A stretch of 64,000 nt of DNA from Dacryopinax spathularia. Lineage: Eukaryota; Basidiomycota; Dacrymycetes; Dacrymycetales; Dacrymycetaceae. The number at the start of each line of letters is the position of its first letter. Within the stretch, counting starts at the first letter, position 1. The notes beneath the pieces were generated by a model. The model did not search any database, was not told the DNA's origin, and saw only the letters and a program-made list of their open reading frames with translations. Position numbers and translations under genes: made by a program. Location of the stretch: NCBI GenBank assembly GCA_037974965.1, contig JBBPFI010000012.1:124001-188000 (forward strand). The letters run 5' to 3'. Below, in pieces: positions 34,064 through 46,468 of this stretch.

Positions 34064-36148
34064 CTACGTACCCAACCCGACCCTCTCCCTCGCCTCCCTC
34101 TTCTCCCTCCTCAGCCTCTCACTCTCCCGAATCCCAAAATCGTGCCTGAAAATCAACTTGACCTCCTCGAGGCTCAACCCCGCCGTCTCCGGATAACAGC
34201 ACACCACAAAGCCAAACCCGAGCGCACAGAGCCCCGCATAAAGACCAAACGCTCCAGCAGTCGTTATGGCGTCCATCAAGCTGAGGTACGTGGCGCCTAT
34301 AAGCAGGTTGCCGCCCCAGTTCGTTGCGGTCGCTAGGGACGTGCCGAGCCCCCGGACTTCGAGCCCGAAGAGCTCGCCTTGCTGCCAGGGGACGTTTCCG
34401 AGCCCCGTGGCGTACGCGGCGACGTAGATTATCATCGCGACGAGGACGATGGCGGACCAGGTCGTGCTGTATTCTGTGCCGTCGACGAGGTAGCCGCCGG
34501 TTTTGCGCGTCAGGACTGTAAGAGAGGGTCAGCATCACATTCTATCCTCAACAAGGACATTGCCCAGGCTAGGGAGGGCTGGTAGGCGGGGAGAGAGGAG
34601 ACGCACAGTAAAAAGCCACAGCGGCTAAAACAAGCCCCACGACCATCCCTGGCGACGACCAAAGCATAATCCTCCTCCTCCCGATCCTATCGATCCATTT
34701 TAGCGCGACGAGCGTGAAGAGGAAGTTCGTCCCCGCAATGATTAGCCCGACCGCGGTGGGCTGATCAAACCCGACCGCTTTGAAGAGCGAGGCGGAGTAG
34801 TACATGAGGGTGTTGAACCCGCATAGTTGTTGGAATGCTTGGAGGCCGCAGGCTACGACTGTACGATCATGCGTTAGCATCGGCATTCGGCTCATTGGCA
34901 TTCGGCTCAAGGAGTAGGAGACAGTGAAGCAGGGTGGATGAGAAAGGGGGGACGTACTCAGCGCTCGCCGTCGCTCAGGAACAGTGCTCATGCTCTTCAG
35001 CTTTGTCCAGAACGTGTCCTGTTTCGAGAGCGCCACGCTCTCCTGTACGCTCGTGCAGAGCGCCTGGAGCTTCTTGTCCACCTGGGACTCGGTCGCGTGC
35101 GAGTAGATCGACTGCAAGACCTTGCGCGCTTGGGGGATCCGGTCCATGCGTATCAGGATCCTCGCTGGAGTCGACCTGTCAGTTCTTCCTACATCGTGCA
35201 AGAGGGGAGACGGAGAGGAAGAGGACGGGACTCACGAGACTCTGGCAGGAAGAGCAAGCAGCCGAGCTGGACAGCGGCTGGTACGGCTCCTAGGCCGACC
35301 ATCCACCTCCAACCCCCCGGGGAACGCTCAAACGCCGCCCCGATAGCATACGCCACGACCTGGCCAAACGTGATCGCAATCACGTTGACCGTCACCAGCC
35401 TCCCCCTCAGCCGAGTCGGGCTCAGCTCGCCAATGTACAGCGGGACGATGCACGCCGCGAGACCGACGCCTAGGCCGACGAGGAAGCGGGAAGCCACCAT
35501 GGCCGTGATAGTGTGTGAGAGGGCTTGACCGACCGCACCGCCGATGAAGGTGATGTTCGCCATCCCGAGCACGGGTTTCCGGCCAGTGTAGTCGGAGATG
35601 ATGCCCGCTAGGAGCCCGCCGATGAGCGCGCCCAAGGTCGTGGAGGACGTTATTAGCTCCTTTACTCGGGGATCAGCACACTACTATCAGCACACAATAG
35701 TCTGGTACGAGCCGACCTTTTGAAAAGCCGATAACTCGGCTGGGCCAAGGTCCCCCCCAATCGATACCAAAGCACCAGAAATAACGCCCGTGTCATACCC
35801 TTTTCTCACATCAGCCTCAAGCGCTCTTGAACCCAGCCAGGCAGCCAGCCAGGCACGCAGAGAGGATTAGAGCGCACCGAATAAGAGTCCTCCGATAGCA
35901 GCAGCTCCAACCAACAACCACACAAACCACGTAATCCTATCCTCTCCCTCCGCAACCACGCTCAGCTCCACAAGCTCGGCCTCATCGGCCGGTATGGCGG
36001 GCATTTGCGCGTGCGTGCGACGGGGCAGAGAAGAGAGACGGCGTGAGAGGAGGAGGGAGTGGTCGGTCGGTTGTTGGGATGAGAGGTCGGATGTGTCTGT
36101 TAGGGCTGGGGACGGGGAGGTTGGGCTGTTCGGCTTTGAGGGGTACAT
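34064..36148 (-). CDS. MFS sugar transporter, myo-inositol transporter type
   Basis: Six exons: complement(join(34064..34515, 34607..34858, 34958..35164, 35236..35659, 35717..35799, 35878..36148)), 562 aa with about twelve membrane segments. MFS sugar-porter signatures are present: GYDTGVISGAL in TM1, GRKPVLG after TM2, SRFLVGLGVGLA, PESPRILI at the end of the first half, and PETAGLSLEEV at the C-terminus. The TM7 motif GLQAFQQLCGFNTLMYYSA, in particular QLCGFNTLMYY, is characteristic of fungal myo-inositol/H+ symporters of the Itr1 type. Expected in the plasma membrane. The second in-frame ATG (36004) is also possible. Confidence 0.87.
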
Positions 36149-36352
36149 TCTTGCCTATAGTCGGTTGTGCCTCGCCTAGTAGTGCGTGGAATGAGCGTAA
36201 TGATTGTGTGCGAGACTGTTCTAGGTAATGCTGATGCTAACAATGGGATAGTGTACAATGATGATGCATGAGGCAGAGTCTTCGGAGCGTGTGTGGTGTG
36301 TGGAGTTTGAGTAGGGGAGAAAGGAGGACGGATATGGAAACGCGGAGTGCTA

Positions 36353-36930
36353 TCAGGCCCCCGCTACTTCGTCACATACCAGCGGTTCACACCCTATGGC
36401 AAACAGGATGTACCGTTGTCTGCTGCTCAGACTTTGAGGGATTGGATCATCGGGGTAATAAAACAGACAAAGCTGTTCGAGTACTGGCCCGCTCAGTTGT
36501 CTGACCATCGAAACGCTCGTGATCAGAGGCAGACCGACCTACAAGTCTTTGAGCTCCAGGGCCAACTTTTGCTAATAAGAATCTGAAAGGGATACCTCAG
36601 ACGGATAAGGATGAGGTGCCTCATCGGCGGGTACAGCCACAAACGGCCCTTCATACTGGTGGTGATTCCACCGCTAGAAACACGATGAGTATGAGTGGTA
36701 TCCATGAGAGATGTTGAGATTTAGCGTACCTTCGCTGCAAGAATGCGAGTTTGACGCTGCTCGATGCGGAGCGCAATCATGTCGGCGCGAAGCGCTGCTA
36801 TTTCGGCGTGCAGATCCCCCAGCGTCTCGTTTCGGCCATTGATGACATCTTGACCTGACGGGGGCTGGTGGACCAGTGAAAGGCGTTGGATATCCGGTAG
36901 ATCGTTGGACATAGGGGTGCTATCGCGCAT
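36353..36930 (-). CDS. Mug135-like small protein
   Basis: Modelled as complement(join(36353..36538, 36596..36673, 36730..36930)), 154 aa; all three exons are in phase 0. Exon 1 ends in a coiled coil (LHAEIAALRADMIALRIEQ). Exon 2 gives HQYEGPFVAVPADEA. Exon 3 gives VGLPLITSVSMVRQLSG and ends in RYILFAIGCEPLV. The order of coiled coil, PF-x-x-VP and LP-LTSV-x-x-IR-LTG followed by an IGC motif matches the Mug135-like C-terminal family common in Agaricomycetes. No biochemical role is established for it. No exon is long enough to be caught by a simple long-frame search. Confidence 0.7.
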
Positions 36931-37515
36931 GATTGTGTATCTGTAGTAACTATGTTGAGTGAACAAGGAAAGGTGAGAGGGGGGGGGGGGGGCAACAACC
37001 CACCATGAGATCGATGGCCGACGATGGTGACGCGGTAGAACATCCACGTCACGTGAACCAGCAATGGGATGATCGAACGGTGAAACTCTCGGTCCTAGAT
37101 GGAGACACTGGATAGAGCGTTGAGGCTGGCCAACAAGTAACGGTTAGTGAAGCGCAGTGGACGAACTATGTTGACCAAGTCAGCACGGGGAATTGTGATC
37201 CATGTTTACGGGATGCCACATAGAGTGTGTAGGCGCGGGGGAACAAGTATCATTGCACCCAAACCAGGACTATATACTACAAGGGCGTGACTACTACTAG
37301 GTAACAAGGCATTGTCCGCCATACTTTGGTCACTCACTATGCTCAGACTGCTGAAGCCGTACACCCTGTCAAAACAGGTGTCGGAAAGTATTACTAGGAC
37401 TGTACGATGCTGGAATCTCACTCATTGCAGAAAAAATCGGTCTCGATGCGGGTGGAAGAGTCATGGTCGTCAGGAAAGAGATGGGCAGATGGGTGGTGAA
37501 AGCCGGCTGAGGAAT
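36931..37515. other. Intergenic stretch, no gene seen
   Basis: 585 bp between the Mug135-like gene and the 3' end of the CSC1-like gene. It contains a run of G near 36980-36991. No gene is supported. Confidence 0.45.
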
Positions 37516-40057
37516 CTAGGCAACCGTCTTCCCGCCATACCACGCCTCGTCCGGCGGGCCCCGCTCGATATGCGTCTTCCCCTTCTCGTCCATCGTAGCG
37601 TAGGCCGTACTGGCCTTGAGACCCTCGCTCTCAAGACGCGTGACTTCAGACTGCGCAATACCAAGCGTATCGGCCGCCATCCAGATGGTGGGTGTTTCTT
37701 TCCATGTAGCGGGGTTGTCGAATGCCCGCAGGTGGAGACCGGTCGTGTTGCCGTACTGCTCTCCGGCGCGGTGCGTGGCGTCGTATTCGTGTTGCCTCAT
37801 GAGCGCGTCGTCCGAAGCGGCGGTGGTGTGCGTGGTCAGGGCGGTATTGAATGACGCGCCAGCGGTGTCGAGGTACAGGTACTGCTTGCGGAACTTCCAC
37901 TCGACCCAGATCTCGAACAGAGCCGTGATGACAAGGCACAGGGCGATGATCGCACCGCCCGCCCAGCCCATCGCGCCCGTACTCGGGCCAGAGAGGAAGA
38001 ACAGACCGCCGAGGGTGATCTCCTGGATGTAGATGGCGGCGAAGACAGAGCCGAGCGCCTTGGGGTAGTACAGACCACCAGTCTCAAGCCGGTCGGGCTG
38101 GTCGGCGTTCCAGATGAGGATGTACTTGTAGCTGATGTAGAGGAGGTAGAAGCCGACGCAGGCGAATCCGACCGTGACTGGCTGGATGATGCTGTAGACG
38201 ATGCCGATCACGCCGAGCAGGGCGACGGGCGGCCAGACGGTGGCGAGCGCGACGCTGTCCATCTTGTAGTCGTACTGGTAGGCCTTGCGAGGAGTGCTGC
38301 CACGGAGGATGAACGCCAGCTTGGACATGACCCATGGGATGGCGCGGGAGAGCGTCTTGCTGGCCGAGCCGAGGGTGACGGTGAGGATGAACGTGAGGAA
38401 GAAGATGGACGAGGTGGGCAGGTTGTTCGCCAGAAGCGTCGGAGTCTCGCTCGCGGTCTGCTTGACGTTCTGCAGCGCAGCTACGAGGCCGGATGCAAGG
38501 GCAACAATGAGGAAACCGTGGATGATCTGGAAGATCCAGAAGCGGCCGTAGAGCTTGCGCTCGACGTCAGATTCACGCGGCTCGCCCTGCATCTTGATGA
38601 AGATCCTCAGGACGATGGGCAGGAGCATGAACACGACTGCAAGTGCAACGGGAGGGAGGATACCCTGGATGATACCCTCGACGACGGAGGGAAGCTTGCA
38701 GAGCCATGCGAGCCAGGATACGGTGCGGCAAAGGTTGGTGACGTTCGAGACAACACCGACGAACGCGACGAGCGGTGCCCAGATGATAACGAGGCCGATG
38801 GTCGCTGCCCAGGAAAGGATCGTGCGAATCTTGCGCTGGTAAGGCGACATGGACAGGTTGTGCCAGATGATATCTTCGGGAACGACCTCGATGGCAGCGC
38901 TGATCATTTGCTTCTTGGGTGTGTTCTTGCTCAGCAGCTGGGCGAACATGTGCGCGTCGTTCTGCTTGGCGAAACGGATGAATGCGCTGTTTGCGAGCGG
39001 GTAGGAGTCGAGGTTCTTCCGCTCGTGGACCAGCTGCTCGTTCTGCTCACGAATGTACTGAGGCGAGTAGGATAGCGTGTCGACCTTCTTCCCAAGCAGG
39101 CCAAAGGAGAATTTGGCAAGGGTACCGATGTTGTGGCTGGGCAGCTTCTTCTGAGGTACGTACTTGGCGATAAGATCTCCGTTCTCGGCCGCACCGGACT
39201 TTTCGGGAAGCTTATTCTTGCGGGCGTTCTTCGTCGCCGTCTTCGAGAGTTTGTTCTCGGCCTTCTCGAGGATCTGGCACTCCTTGTTGCGGGCGTCGAA
39301 GAGTTTCTCCATGGGTTTGACAGAGCGAGGCAGCCAGACCTGTTCGATCGGTCCAGGGACGAAGGAGGCAAGCTCGCGGAGGCGCTCCTCGCTATCAATG
39401 TCCTTGGGCAGGTTGTTCACCATCACCGTGCGAGAACGAGCCAGGGCGGCATGTGCTGGGGATTTCAGGTACGCCTGGCGGAGCTCCGTGAAGTGCACGT
39501 ATTCGCGGTAGATCATGAACTGTGTGTATGCTAACCAAGTGTTAGCATGTACGCTTCTCGATCAGGCACGACGACTGCTTACCGAGCAGGAGAACAAAGA
39601 CGATCAAATGTGCCGCACGCCTATTCGGCACGCCAACATTTCCGAACGCAAAGATGTTCAACCCCGGCTGGCCGTTGTTAGGCGGAGCAGCCGTTACGGG
39701 CATGAGGATGATCCAAGTCACGAGCCAGTACGGCACGAGGACCATAACCATAAACCTGATGAACCGCACAAAGAAGTACGCATCCGGGCCGTTCATCTCG
39801 AACACCCTGATATCCGGCTCGAATATGATCCCCGCAAACCATTTGAACGCGTTACTCGGTAGAACTTGAGGTCTCTTCCCCTCCGGAGCGAGGAGAGTAC
39901 GACTCTGATAAATCCGCCTGTTCCGCGAATGGAGCAGGAAGAAGACGGTGAGGTAGACGCCCGCTGTGATCAGGCCGATTACGAGCGCTGATACGAACGT
40001 GGGCGTGTTGTTCGTCACGTCGGACGTGTCGGTATTCCCGACGTTTGTGTTAGACAT
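37516..40057 (-). CDS. CSC1/OSCA/TMEM63-type calcium-permeable channel
   Basis: Modelled as complement(join(37516..39530, 39583..40057)), 829 aa. Exon 1 holds TM1-3 (LVIGLITAGVYLTVFFLL; FVRFIRFMVMVLVPYWLVTWIIL in two segments of the late-exocytosis N-terminal domain). The cytosolic domain follows with SRTVMVNNLPKDI, then the TM core with PPVALAVVFMLLPIVLR and LYGRFWIFQIIHGFLI, as in yeast Csc1 and plant OSCA. The C-terminal tail, about 100 residues, ends with a WMAADTLGIAQSEV segment shared by fungal members. The family forms mechanically or osmotically gated cation channels in the plasma or vacuolar membrane. One intron (39531-39582, GTAAGC to GTTAG) is in frame. Confidence 0.9.
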
Positions 40058-41772
40058 TTTGGGACAGTCGTCGTTTGGTGAGGCGGCGTATGGTAGTACT
40101 CGGCGATGTCGATGTGATGGTCGTTACTGTCGTGTACGCGGGTGAAGAACTAAGGAGGAGGTCACAGACGCTCCTTGTCGTTCGTTGCTTGCTCGAGGAG
40201 GAGGAGGGAGGAGAAGGAGGGGGACGATCGAAAACCTCCCCCAACCCCCTCCCGCCTCCCCGCTTTTTGTACTCGTTCCCATCGACGCATATCATCGACT
40301 TTCCCCTTCCGCGCTGAGGATTGGATTGATGCGTGCGACTCAGGGTCACCGCTGTTCGGGTCCCAACTCGCTTTGACGTCAACACGCGCCCCTCCCCAAG
40401 AACGGGTGACGTGAGTGTCGCACGGAACAGTTTTAGGTCCCTTGGCTTCCCTTCCACAGGGATCGGCGGGATCGAGTCCTTCTCTGGCCTGCGTCTTCCG
40501 CAACTTTATTCGGCCAAACATAGCCACCGAGACAACTTCGCGCTAATTCGCTGCTCATGGACTCGTGTGATCGTCCTTCTTCTGCGGGTATCATGCGCCC
40601 CCAAGATAAGGGTCTTCCCTCACTAATTTCCTTGTGCGCTGCTGCGCACGTAAATAAACCTTGAGCGGAAGCAGCGCGCGTCAGAGAAGCACTTTTTGTG
40701 CTGGGCCGAAGCTGGGCTCGTGAACGTCATAGATGCGATCATCCCTTGTCCTTCATTCCACCTGGGCCATTCAGCTCATCCCCCATGTCTTGAATTTCTC
40801 GTCCTAAACACCGTGTTCTGTGCTCCTCGAGTACATGGCAGAGAACGCGCGCAGGATAAAGGCACACAACCAACAGAAATAGATCTCCCCGCTGGCCGAT
40901 CGGCCGCAGCGTCGAAGCCCTCTCTAGCCCATACTTAGCGCAAAACTCAGGGTCTGCCCCTATTTCACCAGCGCCCATCCCGCAGCCCAACTCTTCGGTA
41001 AGCCCGATCGCTCCCCGCAGGAGGAGCTGACGATCGGCCCGGTAGTTTGGAGGGATTGTAGGACGTGACACATCTCTAGACCGGGCTAGAGGGAGGCTGC
41101 TGTTAGGTCTAGGAAGACGGCGGGCTTGGACCGTGCCAGGCTGCGTCCTCATGGCTGTTCTTGCACGATGGGTAGAGTTTGTTTTCCCGGCGCGTGCACT
41201 AGTCCGGAACTAGGTCGTCTATGAACAACCGCGCACCGTTAGCCTGCGCCTCCTACACCGTCTGCTTGGGCTGCAGCACTCATTCGCCCTGGCGTAGGCA
41301 GCACACCCTTTGTTCAGGAACCGCCAACATCAAGTCAAGTAACATATATCGTCCCAAGACTGGGGATCAGTTTTCCCAGCCTCAGCTGCCTCGACGTTCG
41401 AAGCAGTTTTGCATTCGAATTCCCGGAGCACGAGGAGGGCGTGCAGAGAAAGAGCCGACTGCGGGAGGCCCCCAGAACACGTCTGTGTCTGTCGTGCTCG
41501 AGATTCATCCCTCGCTGGACTATTCTCGCTGTCTTTTCCTGCTGGAAGGCGGCCAAAGTGAGTGAGCGGAGGGTCGGTGAAGTTGCGAAGGCTACCAGAA
41601 GCGGTTGCGGTGGACAATCAGTCACGTGACGCTGTCGGCTGTCCTAACCGGGCAGCCTCCTCTCTTCCGTGCTTCGGGGCATATACCCCCTCCGCCCAAT
41701 ACCAAGCTTCCCAAAACCAGAAGGCAGGAAAGGACGAGAGAGCAAAGAAAGAAAGAAAAAAAGAGTGTGTTT
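40058..41772. other. Long intergenic region, no gene seen
   Basis: About 1.7 kb upstream of the CSC1-like gene. Only short unsupported frames are present. It should contain that gene's promoter and the 3' flank of the tRNA gene. Confidence 0.5.
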
Positions 41773-41863
41773 TCCGAGACGAAGACTTGAACTTCGTAGT
41801 ATTCCCGCTCTTTCTCCCACGTATCATGTATGGGCGAGCGGGTTACCGTTACGCTACCTCGGA
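41773..41863 (-). tRNA. tRNA gene, isotype not assigned, probably with an intron
   Basis: On the minus strand the 5' end TCCGAGG pairs with TCTCGGA at the 3' end over 7 bp (last pair G-T). The A box reads TAGCGTAACGG. The T arm is CGAAG-TTCAAGT-CTTCG with a regular 7-nt loop, directly before the acceptor strand. A run of seven T lies about 10 nt after the 3' end, as expected for an RNA polymerase III terminator. At 91 nt it is longer than a standard tRNA. The middle part has a CCCGC/GCGGG pairing that fits an anticodon stem around an intron, but I could not place the anticodon safely. Confidence 0.72.
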
Positions 41864-42378
41864 GTTGGCTGGCTTTCGGACCACAGGAAGGTATACGTAA
41901 GGATGACTGACTGGCTATCCCGGCGAGGTCTGGGAAGATTGGAGAAATTGAGGGACGAACGGGCTTGACTCGACCGAATGACTAGATGAGATGAGTCATG
42001 CGAGCTTTCGCGTGGCTGCGGCACTGCAAACTACTGGACGTGCATAGTAGTCATCCGGCGAGGCTTTCTATGCTTCTGTGACTGGTCCTGTGGTCCCGGA
42101 CCACAAGAGCCATAATACTACTCCAACTGAAATTCGCAGGACGGTACTAAGTGGGGAAGCTCTGGGCAGAACCACCCCACTCCGAAATGACTCTAGTCAC
42201 AGCAAATGTCCGTCCCAGGAAATCGACAAGATCTGTCTATAGTAGCACACTTGAATTCTCAGTAATGATTTCAATTTCACCCTCAACCCCTCCACTCCAG
42301 TCTAGCATACATAAAGTAAGATTGCACCGCCCACGCCTCCCTGCACTACAGCCACAGCGGCCGAGGAAGGACAGCGGA
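41864..42378. other. Intergenic stretch, no gene seen
   Basis: About 0.5 kb between the tRNA and the 3' end of the alcohol dehydrogenase gene. Nothing recognisable. Confidence 0.45.
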
Positions 42379-43656
42379 TCACCGCCATACAATGACGGGC
42401 TTGACCGTCTCGCCCGAGATCATATCCTTCACGGCCGTATCGACCTCCTCCGGCTTATAGAACTTGACCAGCTTGTCGAGCGGGAACCTCCCAGCTCGAT
42501 ATTCCTCCACCAGCTTCGGGATATACTGTCCCTTCCGTCAGTGCACGTACAAGGCAACAACAGGAAAGGGAATGTAACGAACCTCCGGTGTGTACGCGTC
42601 CCCCATCGCGACCCCGACAAGCGAAGCCCCACTCTTGATCATCGTCTCCGTATCAATATCGATCCTGTCCGTCCCCGTAGTACCCACGAACGCCGCCTTG
42701 CCGAGCTTACACAATCCATGAATAGCCTGCAGCTTGACGATACTATTCGCGGTCGTCTCGATGCTGTAGTTCACTCCCCACCCAGTGAGCTGCTTGATAG
42801 CGCCCACCACGTCGCCCTCTTTTTTCCCGTTGAGGATATGGGTGGCGCCGAGCGCTTGGGCGAGGGCTAGGCGGCGGTCGTCGATGTCGACTGCAATTAT
42901 TGGGCTGAGACCGAGGGATTTGGCGGCAAATATGGCGCCGAAGCCGACGCCGCCTATGCCGAAGATGGCGATCGAGCCGGGTGCTTTGGCTTGCAGGATG
43001 TTCTCTACTGTGCCGGCTCCTGGAAGGGTGTCAGCATTACTCGACACTCATGACGAAAAATGTTCGTACCGGTCATCAACCCACATCCGAGGGGGGCAAG
43101 CAACCTCAGCTCGTCCTCCGTCAACCCCTCAACCTTAATACAGCTCGGTCCGCACACAACCGCATCCCTCGCAAAGCTGCTCTGGCCAAAGAACCCCATC
43201 TCCACCCTGCCCTTCTCGTTGAACGCCCTCCTCGACCCGTCCGCTCGGATACTGCCGAAGTTGACGGCGTGGAACGTCTCGCAGTAGGCGGTGTGCTTTT
43301 GCGTGCAGGCGCGGCAGGTGCCGCAGGACGTGAAGGAGAGGAGGACGCGGTCGCCTGGCTTGACGTGGGTGATGCCGCTCCCGACCGCTTGGATCACGCC
43401 GCTACCTGTGTCACGCCTGACTCAGCATACCTCTTAACCCGTTGCACCAGGCTGACGCACCTTCATGCCCAACCACGATCGGGAACCCGCCTACGGGCAG
43501 ATAACCATGCTCCACGCTTAGGTCGGTGTGGCAGATTCCGCTCGCATACATGTTAACAAGGACCTCGTCTTTCTTCAGGTCCTCGAGGGAGATCCGCTCA
43601 AGAGCAAAGCCTGATCCGGGCTTGGTGACCACCAGTGCCTCAGTCGTCTGGACCAT
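42379..43656 (-). CDS. Zinc-dependent alcohol dehydrogenase (MDR, aryl-alcohol type)
   Basis: Modelled as complement(join(42379..42525, 42583..43019, 43070..43405, 43461..43656)), 371 aa. Catalytic zinc ligands are Cys in SGICHTDL and His-Glu in VVGHEG, with the later Cys in LGCGLMTG. The structural zinc loop is SCGTCRACTQKHTAYC. The NAD-binding motif is GIGGVGFGAI, followed by DIDDRRLALAQALGA, whose Asp after strand 2 favours NAD over NADP. This is the class III/aryl-alcohol-dehydrogenase-like group of medium-chain dehydrogenases. The last exon ends KPEEVDTAVKDMISG...KPVIVW, typical of the family. Probably cytosolic, oxidising primary or aromatic alcohols. Confidence 0.9.
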
Positions 43657-44776
43657 CCTTGCTATTACACCCTGCGTTCAATCTCGATTAGGTGGGGTAG
43701 CCGCGATGTTGGGGCTTGTAAAGCGCTTCGTCGTGCAAGTACGGGGTTGCTGGATTTGATAGATCCCAGGGCGTCCTCCAAGCCCAACCCAGGCTATAAG
43801 CAGCCCCGACCACCATCCCCGTCTGAATTACCCTGCTCGCCCAGGAGGACTCGTGGATGACCCGCCCAGCACCCTACGCCGGCAAAACCCTCATCCGCCC
43901 CGGGCCTTGCTTCCCCGTACAGTAGTACGTACGATCGAAAGGTGGGGAAAACGCTCCGTGGAACATGAGCTCTTGCATTCAGTTGATGGGGAGTGGTATT
44001 GAGGTTGTTTGTATGGGTTGTATGGGTTTGAGGAGGAGAAGGGCGGGAAGCGCCGAAGGACGGGATGGACGTGCGGGGATGGGATGGGGTATATCCGGGG
44101 TAACTAGGACCAATCCGGGCAACTTGCGGGGTGTCAGCATTGTGAGGGGAGCACGTGACGTCACTCCTTCATCCCTAACTTCTGTTCCTGTGTTGCCGGC
44201 TTGATGTGGCAATAGCAGAAAGTGGAACGAAAGAGAAATCTCCAGAACAACCCCTCTTGGCTGCGACATCTGGAATGATGCTGGAGCAACCGAAAGGTGG
44301 ATTCGTTGGATGCTCCGCTATTGCCTCGATAGAAAGCGATGACAGCCAAGCCCGGCTACGTCGGAAACACACATACTCCATATGTGTCCGGGTCTGCGCA
44401 CAGTACGTCTGACCATTCCACTCCGTCGTTCTAATGTCCGACTCGCAGAGTCACAGACGACCAGATGAAACCGAACCAGCACGAACCCCCACGCCCACTT
44501 CCCTATATAGCAACCCGGCCCCTAAACCGGCAAAACTCGTCTTCTTAAACATGATCGATCATCATCCATTCGTGAATATGCTTTGCCTAACTACATAGCA
44601 GGTAAAAAGAATGCGAATATATACAAGTTCAATGTGCTGGGTAACCTTTGTCGTCTCAAAATCCAGAATCAGAATCCAAAATCCAAAATCCGTCCAAAAC
44701 CGCCTCGTGTGCCTCATCCGCTCAGGCCCGGAGGCCCCTATATGCATTGTGTGGGCTGTGGTCCCCCTATTTGTGG
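43657..44776. other. Intergenic region, no gene seen
   Basis: About 1.1 kb upstream of the alcohol dehydrogenase gene and downstream of the SH3-SAM gene. Short frames only; no repeat or RNA gene is supported. Confidence 0.5.
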
Positions 44777-46468
44777 TTAACCAAGGGTATAAGGCGGTGG
44801 TCCTTCCGGCAGCAAGACGCTCGTCCTATCCCCCTCCAATCCCATTGCTGGCCCGCTCTCGCTGGCCGAACTGTCTCTCTGCCTCTCCCTCTCCGCCCTC
44901 TCCCTCTCCCTCTCCCGAGCTTGAGCCTGAGCCCGAGCGTGTGCCTCCTCCCTCAGCTCCTCAAACCGCTCCCTTTCCCTCTCCCGTTCTCGCATCTCCC
45001 CCGCCTCCTCTTCCAGCCTCCTCAGCTCTCCAATCCATTTCCCTAACCGCACCCGCTTCCCGTACGCTACGATCCCCAGTTCTTCCTTCATCACTTTTAT
45101 GTCCAACCCGAGCAAGACATCACCGGATATATCGTGGGCTAGGAAGGCGGACTGGATCGCGCTATCAAACCCCTTGCGAGAGAGATGGGAGACGACGTTG
45201 TCTGTCGTCCACGTGCTCGGGATCCCAGGGTGGTTGATCATCGCCTCCCCCTCCGCCTCTCCATCGTCATCCTCCGCTCCAGAGGAAAGGGCAGCACTGC
45301 TCGAATGCGAAGAATGATGCGCGTGCGAGAAGGGCTCGCAGGCTGAGTCGGCTAGGCGGGCGGAGGGCATATGAGGCGGCGTGATGGGCAATGCTGGGGA
45401 TAGGCCGGGAGGGGTGAGCGCGCCGGTGAGGCTGAAGAGGGAGGGCGTGAGGGGGAGCTGCATGGATATTGCAGTTCCTACGGGGGTGGAGTCTTTGCTG
45501 GAAGTACTTGCGATGCTGGCATTGCTGGCAGCGCTGGCAGCGGCGAGGGCGCTCTTCGGCACTGGACTCATGGGCGTCTTTGGTTGTTGGACTGGCGCCG
45601 ATACCGCAGCCTGTGCTGGTGCTGGCGCGGCTACTACTGCGGCTGGAGCGGAGGGTTGGGGAGAGGGCATAGGCATGCTCATGAAATCGCTCGGGAACTC
45701 GCCGCCGGTCGTCGCTGTCGGTGAGAGGGGCAATGAAGCGAGTGTCATGTTACTCGGCGACTTGGGCGTCCCCGGCGACAAGGGTGTATGCATCCCCGTG
45801 CTCGCTGGTATAGACCCGGTGCCGTGCGGGTGGGCATACATGAGTGGGGGAGTCGGCAACGGCAAGGGTTTGCTCGTATCCCCCGCGCTTGCGCCGCTGG
45901 AGCCAAGGCCGAGAGGCGTGGAGGGCCGTGCTTGAAAGGATGAGGTCGAAGACATACTCGGTAAGCTCATCCTCGCGGGTGTGTTCTCCCTGATCAGCCT
46001 CGGCCTCGCCCCTCCCCCACCCCCTCCTGCTCCTCCACCACCGCTGCTGCCACTCCCGTCAACACGATCGGCAGACACAGCACGCGCGTGCTGCCGGACA
46101 GTATGTGTCGAATTGCTCGAGTTCGAGTTCAAGTGCCCGGAATGTCCCTGTTTGCGCACGGACATTGCTGGCCGCACACTCGCACCGGCTCCGCTGGAAC
46201 CGGCTGGGGTGGTGGGGATGTCTGCTTTGTAGGGCGAGGTGTGGTTCACGGGGAAGATTCCTATGTCGCCAGCTCGGTTTCGACCCTGCAGCGCGGGATG
46301 TCAGCATCTCTTAGAAAAGGGACAGAGGAGGGCGGGACGCACCCGCCACCACCCATCGCTGTACTCATCATCCTTGTCGAGCACGTCGATCCTCTCCCCA
46401 GCGCGAAATGAGATCTCGTCCTCCTCCCCAGCTCGGAAGTCAAAGAGAGCATAAACGAATCCCGACAT
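44777..46468 (-). CDS. SH3 and SAM domain protein
   Basis: Modelled as complement(join(44777..46285, 46343..46468)), 544 aa. The SH3 domain begins at residue 3 (FVYALFDFRAGEEDEISF), continues GWWRGRNRAGDIGIFPVNH across the intron, and keeps the ALYDF, WW and P-x-NY-like positions. A Ser/Pro/Ala-rich linker of about 300 residues follows. The SAM domain is near residues 395-460 (WTTDNVVSHLSRKGFDSAIQ, then LGLDIKVMKEELGIVAYGKR). It ends in an Arg/Glu coiled coil. SH3 plus SAM resembles fungal Boi1/Pob1-type polarity and exocytosis adaptors, but there is no PH domain. Confidence 0.83.

Noticed and set aside
37616-39862. Plus-strand frames opposite the CSC1-like gene
   Set aside because: Shadow frames of a well-supported membrane protein.
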